Assembly (NCBI GenBank): GCA_905221605.1
Contig: CAJNDS010000681.1
Location: 7,501 to 71,500 of the forward strand
Length of the DNA stretch: 64,000 bases
From: Symbiodinium natans
Taxonomy: Eukaryota > Sar > Dinophyceae > Suessiales > Symbiodiniaceae
Direction of reading: 5' to 3'
The position numbers and the translations under genes are program-made. The notes below the pieces were generated by a model that was not told where the DNA came from, ran no database searches, and worked only from the letters and a program-made list of their open reading frames with translations. Below are positions 34,262 to 46,347 of the stretch, piece by piece. Numbering within the stretch: position 1 is the first letter of the stretch; each line of letters opens with the position of its first letter.

Positions 34262-34945
34262 CGGTGTGTATTGGGAATACTGGGTTTAATGGGTATACTG
34301 GGTATATTGGATGCCGCTGAGAACAGGCATGTTTCCGTACTGCCTTTGCTTGTGACTTGTAAGTCGTTGCGGCCCTGCTGGCAACGTACTGGCAGAACCG
34401 GCGTAGCTGGAGGTCGCAGCGTCTAGTATTCTTTTTCGTCGGAGCTATCTCTGCAAGACTTACATCGTTGCGGCTCTGCGGGCAATGGCAGAGCCGCGTT
34501 GAATTGTAAGTAGGTCACTGGATTTGTTAGAGTCCCTCATGCCTAGCGCAGATGCACATGAGAAGTGGGGTGCTCACCATCGATGCGCGTGAAAAGCAGG
34601 CATAAGCTGGAAGAAGCACTTGATGCCGCTAAACCGGGAACACCCCTCTGACAACCCTCTTACAACCCTCAAGGCATCCGAAAAGCCATCCAAAACCCTT
34701 CTTTAACCCTTCTGAAACCTTCCAATCCCATCTAAACCCTTCTCATCCCTTTCAAACCCTTCTCACGTACTCCTTGAAGCCTCATAGGTTGGAGAGGGTT
34801 TGGGGCTTAAGGCTTGGGGACTTCTTGGGCTTCTTGGGTTTGTTGGGTTTCTTGTGTTTCGGGGTTTCGACATCCCGCAAGGAGCGCTCGAAACCTTGCA
34901 AACTGGAAAACCCCCAATCGCCCGCGCCTCGCTGGATGGGCCCAG
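34262..34945 (+). repeat. Dispersed 0.7 kb repeat, copy 1
   Basis: Matches 45238-45865 in the same orientation. Shared stretches include 'gagaacaggcatgtttccgt', 'cgttgcggccctgctggcaa', 'ggggtgctcaccatcgatgc', a run of 'aacccttct' words, and 'cgcctcg(c)tggatgggccc'. Each copy has private indels; for example the 'gttgcggctctgc' duplicate near 34470 is reduced in the other copy. No coding content is evident. Confidence 0.85.
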
Positions 34946-35912
34946 CAGGAGAGGACTTGCAGTGTATGAATCGCCGTGTACGCATTTTCCATGCTGGTAT
35001 GCGGTGTTACGTCAGACTCGAAATCATGTATGAGCAATCTGCCTGCCATTTCTCGGCTCAGATATACTGTCGTTGGGTAGCTACAATCGACATTGCATGC
35101 CAGGTATGCCACATGCAAATGGGCTCGCAGATCTGATCTCATCATTCATTAGGTAAATTCCCATTAGTCCCGTCTGTCGATCGGCTTCTTCAGCCTGCAA
35201 ATCCCTAGCAGTAGTAGTATGGCTGCTTCCTGTGATCCATGTCCTCACAGATCGACCAGGACAGCGATATGTCCTGACAGAGCCGCAGCGACGTACACCC
35301 GTAGACCTGACTGCAGCCGTGCGCAAACTCAGCGCACCGGTTTTTCATTCGGCGCCTTTAGATCTTGCACGCGTCCCGCAGTGCATCCGGATAAGCCTTT
35401 CCAGCGTTAAAGTCATATGCCCTGTTGCCCACCTTGCTGGAAGTGAAGCTTGGGCTGAGTAAGAGTCTGCCTAGTAAAGCCCAGGGTTCGCTTGGACACG
35501 AACCTCCGGTTTCTCACCAGCATTCCAAAGGCCTAAAGGACTCAGGCGTGTCTCCCTGCTTCCCGTCTTCACACTTTCACACTTGTGACTGAACACGCCT
35601 CCCAAGTGTCCTGAACAGTGAACCCCAGGTCTGGGGTAGTGTTCGGCGTTCCTGCGCCCAGAAAACCTGCCTAACATACCCCCACCACCGCCAGTAGGTG
35701 TAGGACAGTGGCCGGATGACTCCATGCAACGCCTCAAGCCTGTGTGCTTTTTGAGAACTTCGACAAAGCACACATCGCTGCCGAAAAAGCACTGGATGAG
35801 AGTAGAGAGACGGGGCCCGGGCTTCGACCGAGGGCCGGATGGCAGAGACTAAACCGCGGAGGCTCTTGAATTGCCGAGGCTTTTCCGGCCTGTGGTCCGA
35901 CCTAACATCTGG
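34946..35912. other. Unassigned interval
   Basis: Contains short open frames on both strands without recognisable motifs. Confidence 0.35.
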
Positions 35913-37855
35913 TGTGGACCCTTCCGGGCTTCGCGTGACAAGAACTGTCTCGTGCAAGTTCATGAAGCAATCTGCCTGAATTCGGGGTACCGGACACCCT
36001 TGATTCCAGCCTGCTCATGTGCCTTGTTCAGGCTATGTACAACAAAAGCAGCCTCACTGTCAGGGTAGACATGCTGTGCCTGTTGGATCCTGTTGGCTTA
36101 ATAAGTGGGCGCGACAGGTGCCACGGTGCCTTGAAAGGCCTCCAAAGTGCGGGCACCTCTCCTGTGTCTGTTGCGCATTGCGGGCCACGGACCCCAAGGC
36201 CGTTTATGTACATTTACGTAAAGTTATATGTCAGTATGTAGATGTGCACAACACAGGGGCAGCACGGGGGCACAGTTCGGCCCTTAGATCCTTGCCTGTC
36301 CCTGACGATTCCATGCGCAGATCCTGTTGGTGCCAAGAATTGCCTTTTGCAGTTGCAACGTCACCCCCGCTTAGGTACAGAGCGGGATGACATCTCGGCT
36401 TAAGCCCCGGCACGCAAGGCCACAGCCGGGGTGCAAGCAAAAAGGTCTGACAAGTAGGCTGGCGCAGGCAGGAGGTTTGCAGTGCACAATCTTAGCCAGT
36501 TCTGTATGCTTCTGAGCCAAGCGCCAATCATGGAGGATCAGCAGGCACTCCGGGCCGTTTGAAGCCCTGAGGGCCCTTCGAGGCCGCGTGCTTCCTGCGC
36601 AGGAAGGATTTTGTCCCCCAAGAGGGTTCCCCACTCCCCGCTCTCCAGTCCCCGCTCTCCGCTCCCCATCCTCCTCCTCTTCCACAGCTGTGTCTTTGGA
36701 AGGGGGGAGGGGGTAATTTCCAGCCTTATTCCAGCCTTATTTGAGCCTTAATGTCAGGACGAAATATGGCGGAAATTGGACAAAACTGAAGTTGTATGTC
36801 AATAAGTCATACGTACAGAGCGGGATGACATCTCGGCTTAAGCCCCGGCACGCAAGGCCACAGCCGGGGTGCAAGCAAAAAGGTCTGACAAGCAGGCTGG
36901 CGCAGGCAGGAGGTTTGCAGTGCACAATCTTAGCCAGTTCTGTATGCTTCTGAGCCAAGCGCCAATCATGGAGGATCAGCAGGCACTCCGGGCCGTTTGA
37001 GGCCTTGTGGACCCTTCCGGGCTTCGCGTGACAAGAACTGTCTCGTGCAAGTTCATGAAACAATCTGCCTGAATTCGGGGTACCGGACACCCTTGATTCC
37101 AGCCTGCTCATGTGCCTTGTTCAGGCTATGTACAACAAAAGCAGCCTCACTGTCAGGGTAGACATGCTGTGCCTGTTGGATCCTGTTGGCTTAATAAGTG
37201 GGCGCGACAGGTGCCACGGTGCCTTGAAAGGCCTCCAAAGTGCGGGCACCTCTCCTGTGTCTGTTGCGCATTGCGGGCCACGGACCCCAAGGCCGTTTAT
37301 GTACATTTACGTAAAGTTATATGTCAGTATGTAGATGTGCACGTGCACAACACAGGGGCAGCACGGGGGCACAGTTCGGCCCTTAGATCCTTGCCTGTCC
37401 CTGACGATTCCATGCGCAGATCCTGTTGGTGCCAAGAATTGCCTTTTGCAGTTGCAACGTCACCCCCGCTTAGGTACAGAGCGGGATGACATCTCGGCTT
37501 AAGCCCCGGCACGCAAGGCCACAGCCGGGGTGCAAGCAAAAAGGTCTGACAAGTAGGCTGGCGCAGGCAGGAGGTTTGCAGTGCACAATCTTAGCCAGTT
37601 CTGTATGCTTCTGAGCCAAGCGCCAATCATGGAGGATCAGCAGGCACTCCGGGCCGTTTGAAGCCCTGAGGGCCCTTCGAGGCCGCGTGCTTCCTGCGCA
37701 GGAAGGATTTTGTCCCCCAAGAGGGTTCCCCACTCCCCGCTCTCCAGTCCCCGCTCTCCGCTCCCCATCCTCCTCCTCTTCCACAGCTGTGTCTTTGGAA
37801 GGGGGGAGGGGGTAATTTCCAGCCTTATTCCAGCCTTATTTGAGCCTTAATGTCA
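35913..37855 (+). repeat. Tandem duplication with period about 1.1 kb
   Basis: 35913-36756 and 37006-37855 are almost identical, offset 1093 bp at the left and 1099 at the right. The difference is a 6-bp 'gtgcac' gain near 37340. Between them 36813-37001 is a partial third copy of the segment 36375-36560. The junction 'ggccttgtggacccttcc' near 37003 marks where the partial copy meets the second unit. Open frames inside are duplicated with the DNA and are not otherwise supported. Confidence 0.9.
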
Positions 37856-38142
37856 AGTGTCCAGGTGCCCAGCGTGCCCAGGCCGGTGATGCTGTCACTG
37901 CGCGTGGACACAGCGTCCAGGGAACTCAACGATGCGCAAGCGCGCCTTGTGCATCTGCAAACCCTTTGACTACCGCACACGCAGTCGGCTTTCCAAAACC
38001 CTATCCAGGCCTTTTCGCATTAAAAACAAGGCCGGAATAAGACCAGACCCACCCCCCCATACCCCCGCCCCTCTCTTCCATGACTCTGAGCAGATAGGGC
38101 GTGGGTCTGGCTGCTGGAAATAGTCTTGGCCTTTCCCGCGTT
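37856..38142. other. Spacer between duplicated blocks
   Basis: No recognised feature. Confidence 0.4.
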
Positions 38143-38634
38143 GCTGCTCCTTGCCTCTAAGCTCTGCCGGCCCACGCGTCCGGCTAATTGGCCCCTGACC
38201 TTGCAATGGAATGCAATGGAAGGAACAGCAACATGGTAGCACCGCAGCCGACAAAAGCACACAAAGTACAGCGGCGCACTAAACATGACAGCGCTGAGGC
38301 TGATCGTGTAAATCAGGATGTGCGCGCAGACTGCGGTCTCATATGAGCTCGAGCTTTCTGCCAGGGATTCTCCAGAACATGATCTGGAACGGAATGGGCT
38401 TTGTGAGTGCTTGCGGGTCAGTGCGCTTGCTTCTCGGTCAGCCGACACCAAGAACGCCCGGCGGGCAGTGCCACATGGCCGCCTGTGCCTGATTGAAGAT
38501 GGGACTCGGGCGCACATAACAGACATGCGTTAAAACCATCTCCTGGCCACGAGCTGCAGCGAGCAGCGAGTCGCGCTGTGCTGAGCTGAACCAGAACCCC
38601 TTGCCTCTGAGCTCTGCCGGCCCATGCGTGGAGC
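38143..38634 (+). repeat. Duplicated block D1, copy 1
   Basis: Nearly identical to 41269-41760 (offset 3126), in the same orientation. Both copies carry 'ctctgccggcccacgcgtcc' near the start and 'taaaaccatctcctggccac' near the end. Confidence 0.9.
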
Positions 38635-39368
38635 TACTGTAGTTGGCCCCGGCAGCAACGCAGCCAAAGTGCGCTCCGACTGTGGTCTTGTATGAGCTCA
38701 AGCTTTCTGTCCAGCCATTCCAGGGACTCCAAGTGGCACCCTTGCTGGTGTTCGCGCGCAATTAGCCCACGTGTGTGCCAGATGTTACAGCCAAGTTGCA
38801 CGGACTCAAAGGCCGGAGCAGTTTGTGTTCCACGCACTGCGGCTTCCACCACCAAAGTGAGCAGCCTACAGTGCACGCACCGGCTTACACACACCTGCAG
38901 CCTTGGCAATGTCCTACTGCGTGCTTTGCGAATGTTCTCCCTTTGCATTGACATGCAAACGTTTCGGACATTGGCGGATATTGTTCTCACAAAGCTCTCG
39001 TCGTTCGATACCAACTTCCAAACCTTCCGGATCGGAAGTCCATCTCTACCAGTACCAAGCTGTGCAGCCATGCACTAGACCGATATGGCTATCGCGATGT
39101 CTAAGGAACGCTTTCGTCGATTTCCAGCCCCAGTAGCTGCATTTCTGTGGCCACTCAATCACCCAGGTACTTACCTGCGGATGACTGTTCATTCTCAGCC
39201 ATGATTTCCCAAGTTTCCGATGCACCGTAAACAGTGCCTGATATCCAGGCGTGCTTTCGTGTGCTCTCTGCCATGGACTCCCTCCAGTACAAGGCGTTCT
39301 GCTCCAAAGAACAACCTTCATTCCCCATTCCCTCGCCGGTCATCGCTGACATGACCCGCTCCACAGTA

Positions 39369-39929
39369 TCATATGAGGTCCTGTCTACCTCCTGAGTGAT
39401 AGGCAGAACAAAGACTTGGATGTTCACCTCGCAAGAAGAGATTCGAACACGGGCTCGTACAGAATTCAATCAGCAATGTTCCATACTTTGTTTCAAGCTC
39501 GACCAACCGACAGAAGGCTATACGCTCGAGGCTGTCCTGTCCACGCACTGGATCAAGGACTCCAGATATCAGCAAGCGCGACGTTACCGCTGGGACCTCT
39601 CGGAAGTCGATGTTGCTCACGTCCGCCAATCCCAAGGTGCCGGTATGCTTCGTAGTCTGGGCCTTGTTCAGGTTCTTCGTCAGTAGATCACTGACGTTCT
39701 CTAGACCAGAGACGCCTTCGATAGCCAGTTCGCGGTTGTGAACTGGATCCTCCGGTTGTTCGCTCTGCCCCGCATCAGCCATTCGTGGGCAGGGGGCATC
39801 CCCCAAATCTCGGCCCTTGGGCCACGACCAACTGCCGCCGGCGCTTACCGACACGCGCGCCCCGTCTGGAGAGGAGGTCGGGATTTCAATAACTATCGTC
39901 GCGGCTGGCGTTGTCGGAAAGCGTGACAA
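39369..39929 (-). pseudogene. Copia-like RNase H end, remnant
   Basis: On the minus strand, 'RELAIEGVSGLENVSDLLTK' followed by 'NLNKAQTTKHTGTLGL' resembles the C-terminus of Ty1/Copia RNase H, where a valine/serine strand precedes N-x-(A/S)-D-x-x-T-K. The rest of the frame shows no other pol motif and there is no RT, integrase or LTR nearby, so this is at most a fragment. It is the main minus-strand coding signal in the window. A second copy lies at 41927-42175, where a one-base deletion breaks the frame right after 'VSGLENV'. Confidence 0.45.
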
Positions 39930-40663
39930 CAGCTTGGAAATTGATGCTTGATCTTGCGGAGACGTTCGATTCCAAGATCAACATGCTTGCGCGCCTAGTT
40001 TGCCCGAGTAGGCATCACACTACGGAGCATATTCGGGCAATCTTTGGGGGGGTCCAATTGCCGGTCTCTGGACTTTGCAGTGGCAAGCCCATAGGATACG
40101 TTTCTGGAGGCTATGCAACGAATGTCTAGCTAAAACTTCGTGGCCATCGCCGATCCCCCCGAGCTGGCCTTACCTTCAAGCTCTCTGCTTACTTGCCAGG
40201 CTCAAGTCCCACACATGAGCGCAGGCTTGAACGCCCAACGCCACGGACACTCTGGATCAGGCGTTGCACACTTGAGGGTACCAGGTGTGTCTGCGACGGG
40301 GGAGGTTGGGCCAATGGCCATTGCACACACGTGACCGCCCCCCCCCTCCCTGAAGCTTCTCTTTCCAAGCATTTCTTAGATTTGTCCTTTTGCACCGCAC
40401 TCAGAACGATGTGTGAGGCTCTGTGAGGAAGTCGACGCTTGTGCCAGACCTCCCCACAAAACATGGCCGAGCGTTAATAACGAAGGAAGCGTGCAGCGTT
40501 TCTGGACAGGCTCGACGATGCATTGATGGGTCGCGTGCCCCTCCACACCAGGTTTGTAGAATTGTAGCCCGCTCCAGGCACGAACCGGGATCCTTCCCCA
40601 CAGCAACACCGTCGGCTTTCAGCCGCAGAAATTCCAAAGCCACGCTGGCCGCTGGCACTGTCG
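39649..40663 (+). repeat. Duplicated block D2, copy 1
   Basis: About 1.0 kb, nearly identical to 41896-42893 (offset 2247, then 2246). It carries the Copia-like fragment on its minus strand at the left end. Confidence 0.9.
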
Positions 40664-41268
40664 CCCACTGCTTCGCTGCAGACGGATCGGTGAGATGCTT
40701 GCTGCAGAATCGTTGATGTTGCGCCCAGCCTGCTCCACTGAAGTGTGAACTCAGAGAGCTTTCTGCGTCAGTGTTTTTTCGCGCGGCACTGTGCCATGGC
40801 CGTGATGTTTGTCCAAATTCGAGGGCCAAAGCTTGTAGGTGGGGTTGTGTGTTCGCTCTTGACGCCACCTTCAGAAGTAGGCATTGCTGCGAAGGGTGCC
40901 CTCGGTTACATGATTTCCCAGAAAATCTCTCTAACAGACAAATAGCAGATTCACCATGAATGCTGGTGCGTGACTGTCACGACATTTGTAGTCTTGACTT
41001 CACTTCAGAGCCTCCTGTTCATTGATTCTCTCCCTTGCTGCCGGTACAGGCAGGCGTGCGCAGGCAGGAAGGTCGGCAGGCAGGAAGCTCGCAGCATAAA
41101 ACTTAGCCAGTTCTGTGTTTTTCTGAGCCAAGCGCAAGTCATGGAGGATCAGCAGGCGCTACAGGCCCTTTGCCGTGAGGGCCCTTCGAGGCCGCGTGCT
41201 TCCCTTCCGGGAAGTATTCTGAGCAGAGCGCTGAGCGCATTGTTTTCCTCTGGAAACGGCTCCGTGTC

Positions 41269-41760
41269 GCTGCTCCTTGCCTCTAAGCTCTGCCGGCCCA
41301 CGCGTCCGGCTAATTGGCCCCTGACCTTGCAATGGAATGCAATGGAAGGAACAGCAACATGGTAGCACCGCAGCCGACAAAAGCACACAAAGTACAGCGG
41401 CGCACTAAACATGACAGCGCTGAGGCTGATCGTGTAAATCAGGATGTGCACGCAGACTGCGGTCTCATATGAGCTCGAGCTTTCTGCCAGGGATTCTCCA
41501 GAACATGATCTGGAACGGAATGGGCTTTGTGAGTGCTTGCGGGTCAGTGCGCTTGCGTCTCGGTCAGCCGACACCAAGAATGCCCGGCGGGCAGTGCCAC
41601 ATTGCCGCCTGTGCCTGATTGAAGATGGGACTCAGGCGCACATAAAAGACATGCGTTAAAACCATCTCCTGGCCACGAGCTGCAGCGAGCAGCGAGTCGC
41701 GCTGTGCTGAGCTGGACTAGAACTCCTTGCCTCTAAGCTCTGCCGGCCCATGCGTGCAGC
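41269..41760 (+). repeat. Duplicated block D1, copy 2
   Basis: Second copy of 38143-38634. Its right end runs into a third-family block (41678-41892) that itself recurs at 42900-43120. Confidence 0.9.
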
Positions 41761-41895
41761 TAGGTGGCCGCTGACCTTGCGGTGGAAAGCAATAGCAGCA
41801 TGGCAGCAACGCAGCCAAGCAAAGTAGATAAAGTTCAGCGGCGCACTAAACACGACAGTGCTGAGGCTGATTTTGTAAATCAGGATGTGCACTCC

Positions 41896-42893
41896 TTCGT
41901 AGTCTGGGCCTTGTTCAGGTTCTTCGTCAGTAGATCACGACGTTCTCTAGACCAGAGACGCCTTCGATAGCCAGTTCGCGGTTGTGAACTCGATCCTCCG
42001 GTTGTTCGCTCTGCCCCGCATCAGCCATTCGTGGGCAGGGGGCGTCCCCCAAATCTCGGCCCTTGGGCCACGACCAACTGCCGCCGGCGCTTACCGACAC
42101 GCGCGCCCCGTCTGGAGAGGAGGTCGGGATTTCAATAACTATCGTCGCGGCTGGCGTTGTCGGAAAGCGTGACAACAGCTTGGAAATTGATGCTTGATCT
42201 TGCGGAGACGTTCGATTCCAAGATCAACATGCTTGCGCGCCTAGTTTGCCCGAGTAGGCATCACACTACGGAGCATATTCGGGCAATCTTTGGGGGGGTC
42301 CAATTGCCGGTCTCTGGACTTTGCAGTGGCAAGCCCATAGGATACGTTTCCGGAGGCTATGCAACGAATGTCTAGCTAAAACTCCGTGGCCATCGCCGAT
42401 CCCCCCGAGCTGGCCTTACCTTCAAGCTCTCTGCTTACTTGCCAGGCTCAAGTCCCACGCATGAGCGCAGGCTTGAACGCCCAACGCCACGGACACTCTG
42501 GATCAGGCGTTGCACACTTGAGGGTACCAGGTGTGTCTGCGACGGGGGAGGTTGGGCCAATGGCCATTGCACACACGTGACCGCCCCCCCCCCCCTGAAG
42601 CTTCTCTTTCCAAGCATTTCTTAGATTTGTCCTTTTGCACCGCACTCAGAACGATGTGTGAGGCTGTGTGAGGAAGTCGACGCTTGTGCCAGACCTCCCC
42701 ACAAAACATGGCCGAGCGTTAATAAGGAAGGAAGCGTGCAGCTTTTCTGGACAGGCTCGACGATGCATTGATGGGTCGCGTGCCCCTCCACACCAGGTTT
42801 GTAGAATTGTAGCCCGCTCCAGGCACGAACCGGGATCCTTCCCCACAGCAACACCGTCGGCTTCCAGAAATTCCAAAGCCACGCTGGCACTGT
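41896..42893 (+). repeat. Duplicated block D2, copy 2
   Basis: Second copy of 39649-40663. A single-base difference ('gatcactgacg' versus 'gatcacgacg') frameshifts the Copia-like fragment. Its left junction falls immediately after 'aatcaggatgtgcac', a word also present inside D1 and D3. Confidence 0.9.
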
Positions 42894-42899
42894 CTTGGC

Positions 42900-43120
42900 C
42901 GCGAGCTGCAGCGAGCAGCGGGTCGCGCTGTGCTGAGCTGGACTAGAACTCCTTGCCTCTAAGCTCTGCCGGCCCATGCGTTCGGCTAGCTGGCTTCAGA
43001 CCTTGCAGTGGAAAGGAGTAGCAGCATGGCAGCAGCAACGCAGCCAAGCAAAGTAGATAGAGTTCAGCGGCGCACCAAACACGACAGTGCTGAGGCTGAT
43101 TTTGTAAATCAGGATGTGCA
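42900..43120 (+). repeat. Duplicated block D3, copy 2
   Basis: Related to 41678-41892 (shared 'gctgcagcgagcagcg' and 'gctgaggctgattttgtaaa'), with perhaps 5-10 percent divergence. Both copies end at 'aatcaggatgtgca'. The reuse of this word at block ends suggests a preferred breakpoint. Confidence 0.85.
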
Positions 43121-43295
43121 GTCCGACTGTGGTCTCCTCTGAGCTCAAGCTTTCTGTCCAGCCAGGGCACGATGTGTGTGACGCTTGTGTCAGACCTCCC
43201 CTTAAAACATGGCCGAACTTTAACGATTCGAGGGAAGCGTGCAGCTTCTCTGGACTGTCCAGGGAGGCGTCCGCGCCAAAGGCAGCCGGCCGCCC

Positions 43296-43316
43296 AAGAA
43301 GAAGAAGAAGAAGAAG

Positions 43317-43346
<30 letters not shown>
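43296..43346. repeat. (AAG)17 microsatellite
   Basis: Seventeen perfect AAG units. Frames across it read as poly-Glu, poly-Arg or poly-Lys (plus) and poly-Phe/Leu/Ser (minus); none is supported as coding. Confidence 0.95.
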
Positions 43347-43347
<1 letters not shown>

Positions 43348-44112
43348 GAACCCACTGAACAGAGACCTCGCCTCGTGGAGGTCGTGCTGATGACACATTA
43401 CAATGGTAAGGGGTCACCTGCAAAGGAGGCATCTGCAATTGCCTGTGGCCGCTCCAAGAACATTCGCAGGGCGTTTTCAATCTCAATCGGCAGAACGGAA
43501 TCCTCTCCCAGCATTTGTTCCACCCAAGCCTTTGCAGGTGTTACGTGCTCAATATGCGCAAATAAACGAAACGCATTAGCACCATCTCCTGAACGCGAGC
43601 TGCAGTACCCGTTCCGCATTTGTTGTCGAGCCCTGGCGGATAAGGATTTACGGAGGCCGCTGCTTTGAGATCCTTGGCAGCTTCCGGGAATCCAGGACCT
43701 GAAGGCTGAAATCTGAAGCTTCCGCTGAATTGTATTAAAGGGGCCATTAACCTCGTTTAACCAGCTATTTACTTTCATAGTCTTTTTTGCGCTTTATTTT
43801 ACTTGTAAACGAACGTAGTAAGTGCACGAATTGAATGAGGAAAACGCACACAATATTCTTAAAGTGAATTGCCAACCAAAAACCGAGTCATCTCCAGTAC
43901 TTTGAGACGTAACCACTAATGCTGTAAGTGCCTCCTTCATTGCTCCCTTCACTCGCGACTCCACGAAAAACCCTATCAAAACATACTAAATTATAAGGCA
44001 CGCATGAATTTAATATGTTTTGATAGGCATATTTCCCCCAGAGTCGTTCATGAAGGTTTCAGTCTTTAGAAATCCAAATATTAAATTTCGGGCAAGTTCA
44101 CGTGCGCCGCAA
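43347..44112. other. Unassigned AT-richer interval
   Basis: Holds an inverted pair 'cctatcaaaacata' (43972-43985) and 'tatgttttgatagg' (44017-44030); a related word recurs near 44802. No gene is seen. Confidence 0.4.
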
Positions 44113-44947
44113 ACCGGGCCCCCTTACATAGATCTGTTTAGACATATTAACCCGAAACCTTCTGCCAATTGAAAATGCTCTTGGACCGGGACCCCGGGGT
44201 CGGCCGAATTTTACAAGTCCCACCCCACTTAATCATGATACGTTGAGGTTACCCCACATGCTCCAGGTCTGCGCGTTAGGACTTTGGACGTGGTTCTGGC
44301 CTGCGCGGTAGGATTTTGGACGTGGTTCTGGCCCGCGCGTTACAACTTCGACGTGGTTCTGGGTCGTGCGTTAGGGATTCCGAGAAAAAATGGACGTACT
44401 TCTGCCGGAACCAAGTCGAAAAACCCTGGGTGTCGAGAAACTTAGCCGGGGAAATCTTCAGAATTCTATTTAAAGCAAGTCGAAAACCCCACCCCCCTGC
44501 TTGGCTGCCAAATTCCATGTGGTTTTGCCGAAATCGAAGTCGAGTTCACTAGCCCGGAAATCTATCGATTTGCTTCTTGCACCCCCTCCCTGCGAACCGT
44601 GCTTTCACGAGCCCCTATTTTGCGACTAAACAATTCGACGTGGTTGTGCCAGAACCAAGTTGATTTTCGCCTGCCTCGGAGACCCCCCGAAATCTACTTG
44701 CGTTAAATGGCCTTGTGACCTGTTCTTGTTCCTCCTCGCTGAACGTGCCTCCAGATACATGCGAAACCTCTCGTCGGGTGTGGAAAAAGCCAAGCATCTA
44801 GATATGTTTTGATGGTGTTTTTCGCATGTTTCTCGGAATCGCGTTTGTAATGTTTGGCCGACCCCGGGGTCCCGGTCCAAGAGCATTTTCAATTGGCAGA
44901 AGGTTTCGGGTTAATATGTCTAAACAGATCTATGTAAGGGGTCCCGG
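44113..44947. mobile_element. MITE-like element with about 95-bp inverted ends
   Basis: 44115-44205 and 44852-44947 are near-perfect reverse complements. Each carries 'ttacatagatctgtttagac', 'cgaaaccttctgccaatt' and 'ggaccccggggtcggcc' or their complements. The 0.64 kb interior has no transposase; it contains three imperfect units of 'ggacgtggttctggcc' (44284-44365) and scattered 'aaccaagtcgaaaa' words. Long inverted ends around a non-coding centre fit a non-autonomous DNA transposon. The outer ends read 'accgggcccc' and 'ggggtcccggt'. I see no clean target-site duplication. Confidence 0.75.
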
Positions 44948-45237
44948 TGAAAACAAGAAAGGGGCGACAATTGCAAAATTCGGCTGGCCAGGAATCCAAC
45001 ATTTTACTGCAGATTGCTTAAGAGTCCAAATGTAGAGAAACTGTTTCATCAGAGCTGGCCAGAAACTGCTCCAGAAGCTTCGGCTTCGGTTTTTAGACAA
45101 GCAGATCTCGATTGCCGTGAAAGAGCAGGAAGCCTCAAATTTACAAGGCTGCCTCCAAGGCTTAAGATAAAAACCCCTGAAGCTTCAGATTTCAGCCTTC
45201 AGGTCCTGGATTCCCGGAAGCTGCCAAGAATCTCAAA

Positions 45238-45865
45238 CTTAATGGGTATACTGGGTTTATGGGCTTCCACTGAGAACAGGCATGTTTCCGTACTGCGTTT
45301 GCTTGTGAATTGTAAGTCGTTGCGGCCCTGCTGGCAACGTACTGGCAGAACCGGCGTAGCTTCTGCTGGCAGTGGCAGAACCGCGTTGAATTGCAAGTAA
45401 GTCCCTGGATTTGTTAGAGTCCCACATGCTTAGAGCGCAGGGAGAAGTGGGGTGCTCACCATCGATGCGCGTGAGAAGCAGGCATAAGCTGGCAACGGTA
45501 CTTGATGCCAATAAACCGCGAACTCTTACAAACCCACAATAGTCCAACCCTCAAGACGTCCTCCAAGCCCAAACCCATCCAAAACCCTTCTTTAACCCTT
45601 CTGTAACCCTTCTTTCACCTTCCTTGTACCCTTCTTTAACGCTTCCAATCCCCGCTAAACCCTTCTCATCCCGTTTCAACCCTTCTCATGTACTCCTTGA
45701 AGCTTCGGCAGCAGCGATTCACGTACTTCAGTGCTTAGGTTGGAGTAGGTTTAGAGGTTTCTTGGGTTTGTTGGTTTTGTTGTGTTGCGGGCTTTGGGGC
45801 TGGTTTCTTGGGTTTGTTGGGTTTATTGTATTGCCCGCGCCTCGCCGGATGGGCCCAGCAGGATG
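45238..45865 (+). repeat. Dispersed 0.7 kb repeat, copy 2
   Basis: Second copy of 34262-34945, shorter by several internal deletions. Confidence 0.85.
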
Positions 45866-46347
45866 CATTGGCGAACTATGTTTCTATTTTAGAGTACAAG
45901 TAGAATGGGAGTTCTATATTCTTTCGTAGTCATTTAGGTGTTCAAGATGCAGAAATCCAGGGCGCGGATGTGGTACTGCTACATCCGCGAGCTAAGCTTG
46001 CGCGCCAGTGCAAAAAGCGTAGTCATGAGACCATGATCCCAACATGCGCACATGGAGCTCTGGAGGCTTGGGGATGGGCTCTGCTCTTTCAGGTGCCCTG
46101 CTTCCCCGAATGCGGCGCGGTAGGGTTCCCGTCTCAAGAGCTGTTTGAAGTTTTGTGGTTGCTTAAAAGTGCGAGGGGATGAGGCGCCTGGCGGAAATCC
46201 TTCACTTTGCCTGATGGAGTGACACATCGAGAACACCTGCAGGGAGAGCCATGCTGTTGATGCACGTTTGTTGTGGCACGCTTTTGGTTAGTTGAGGCGT
46301 TCTTGAGGCACGGTTCCTGAAGAAGTGACGAAAGTCACGAGGATATA
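45866..46347. other. Unassigned interval
   Basis: No supported feature. Short frames at 45970-46182 have no recognisable motif. Confidence 0.4.

Noticed and set aside
39428-39450. Possible tRNA T-arm on the minus strand ('gtgttcgaatctc')
   Set aside because: The flanking bases do not form a T-stem, and no D-arm, anticodon arm or acceptor stem can be placed.
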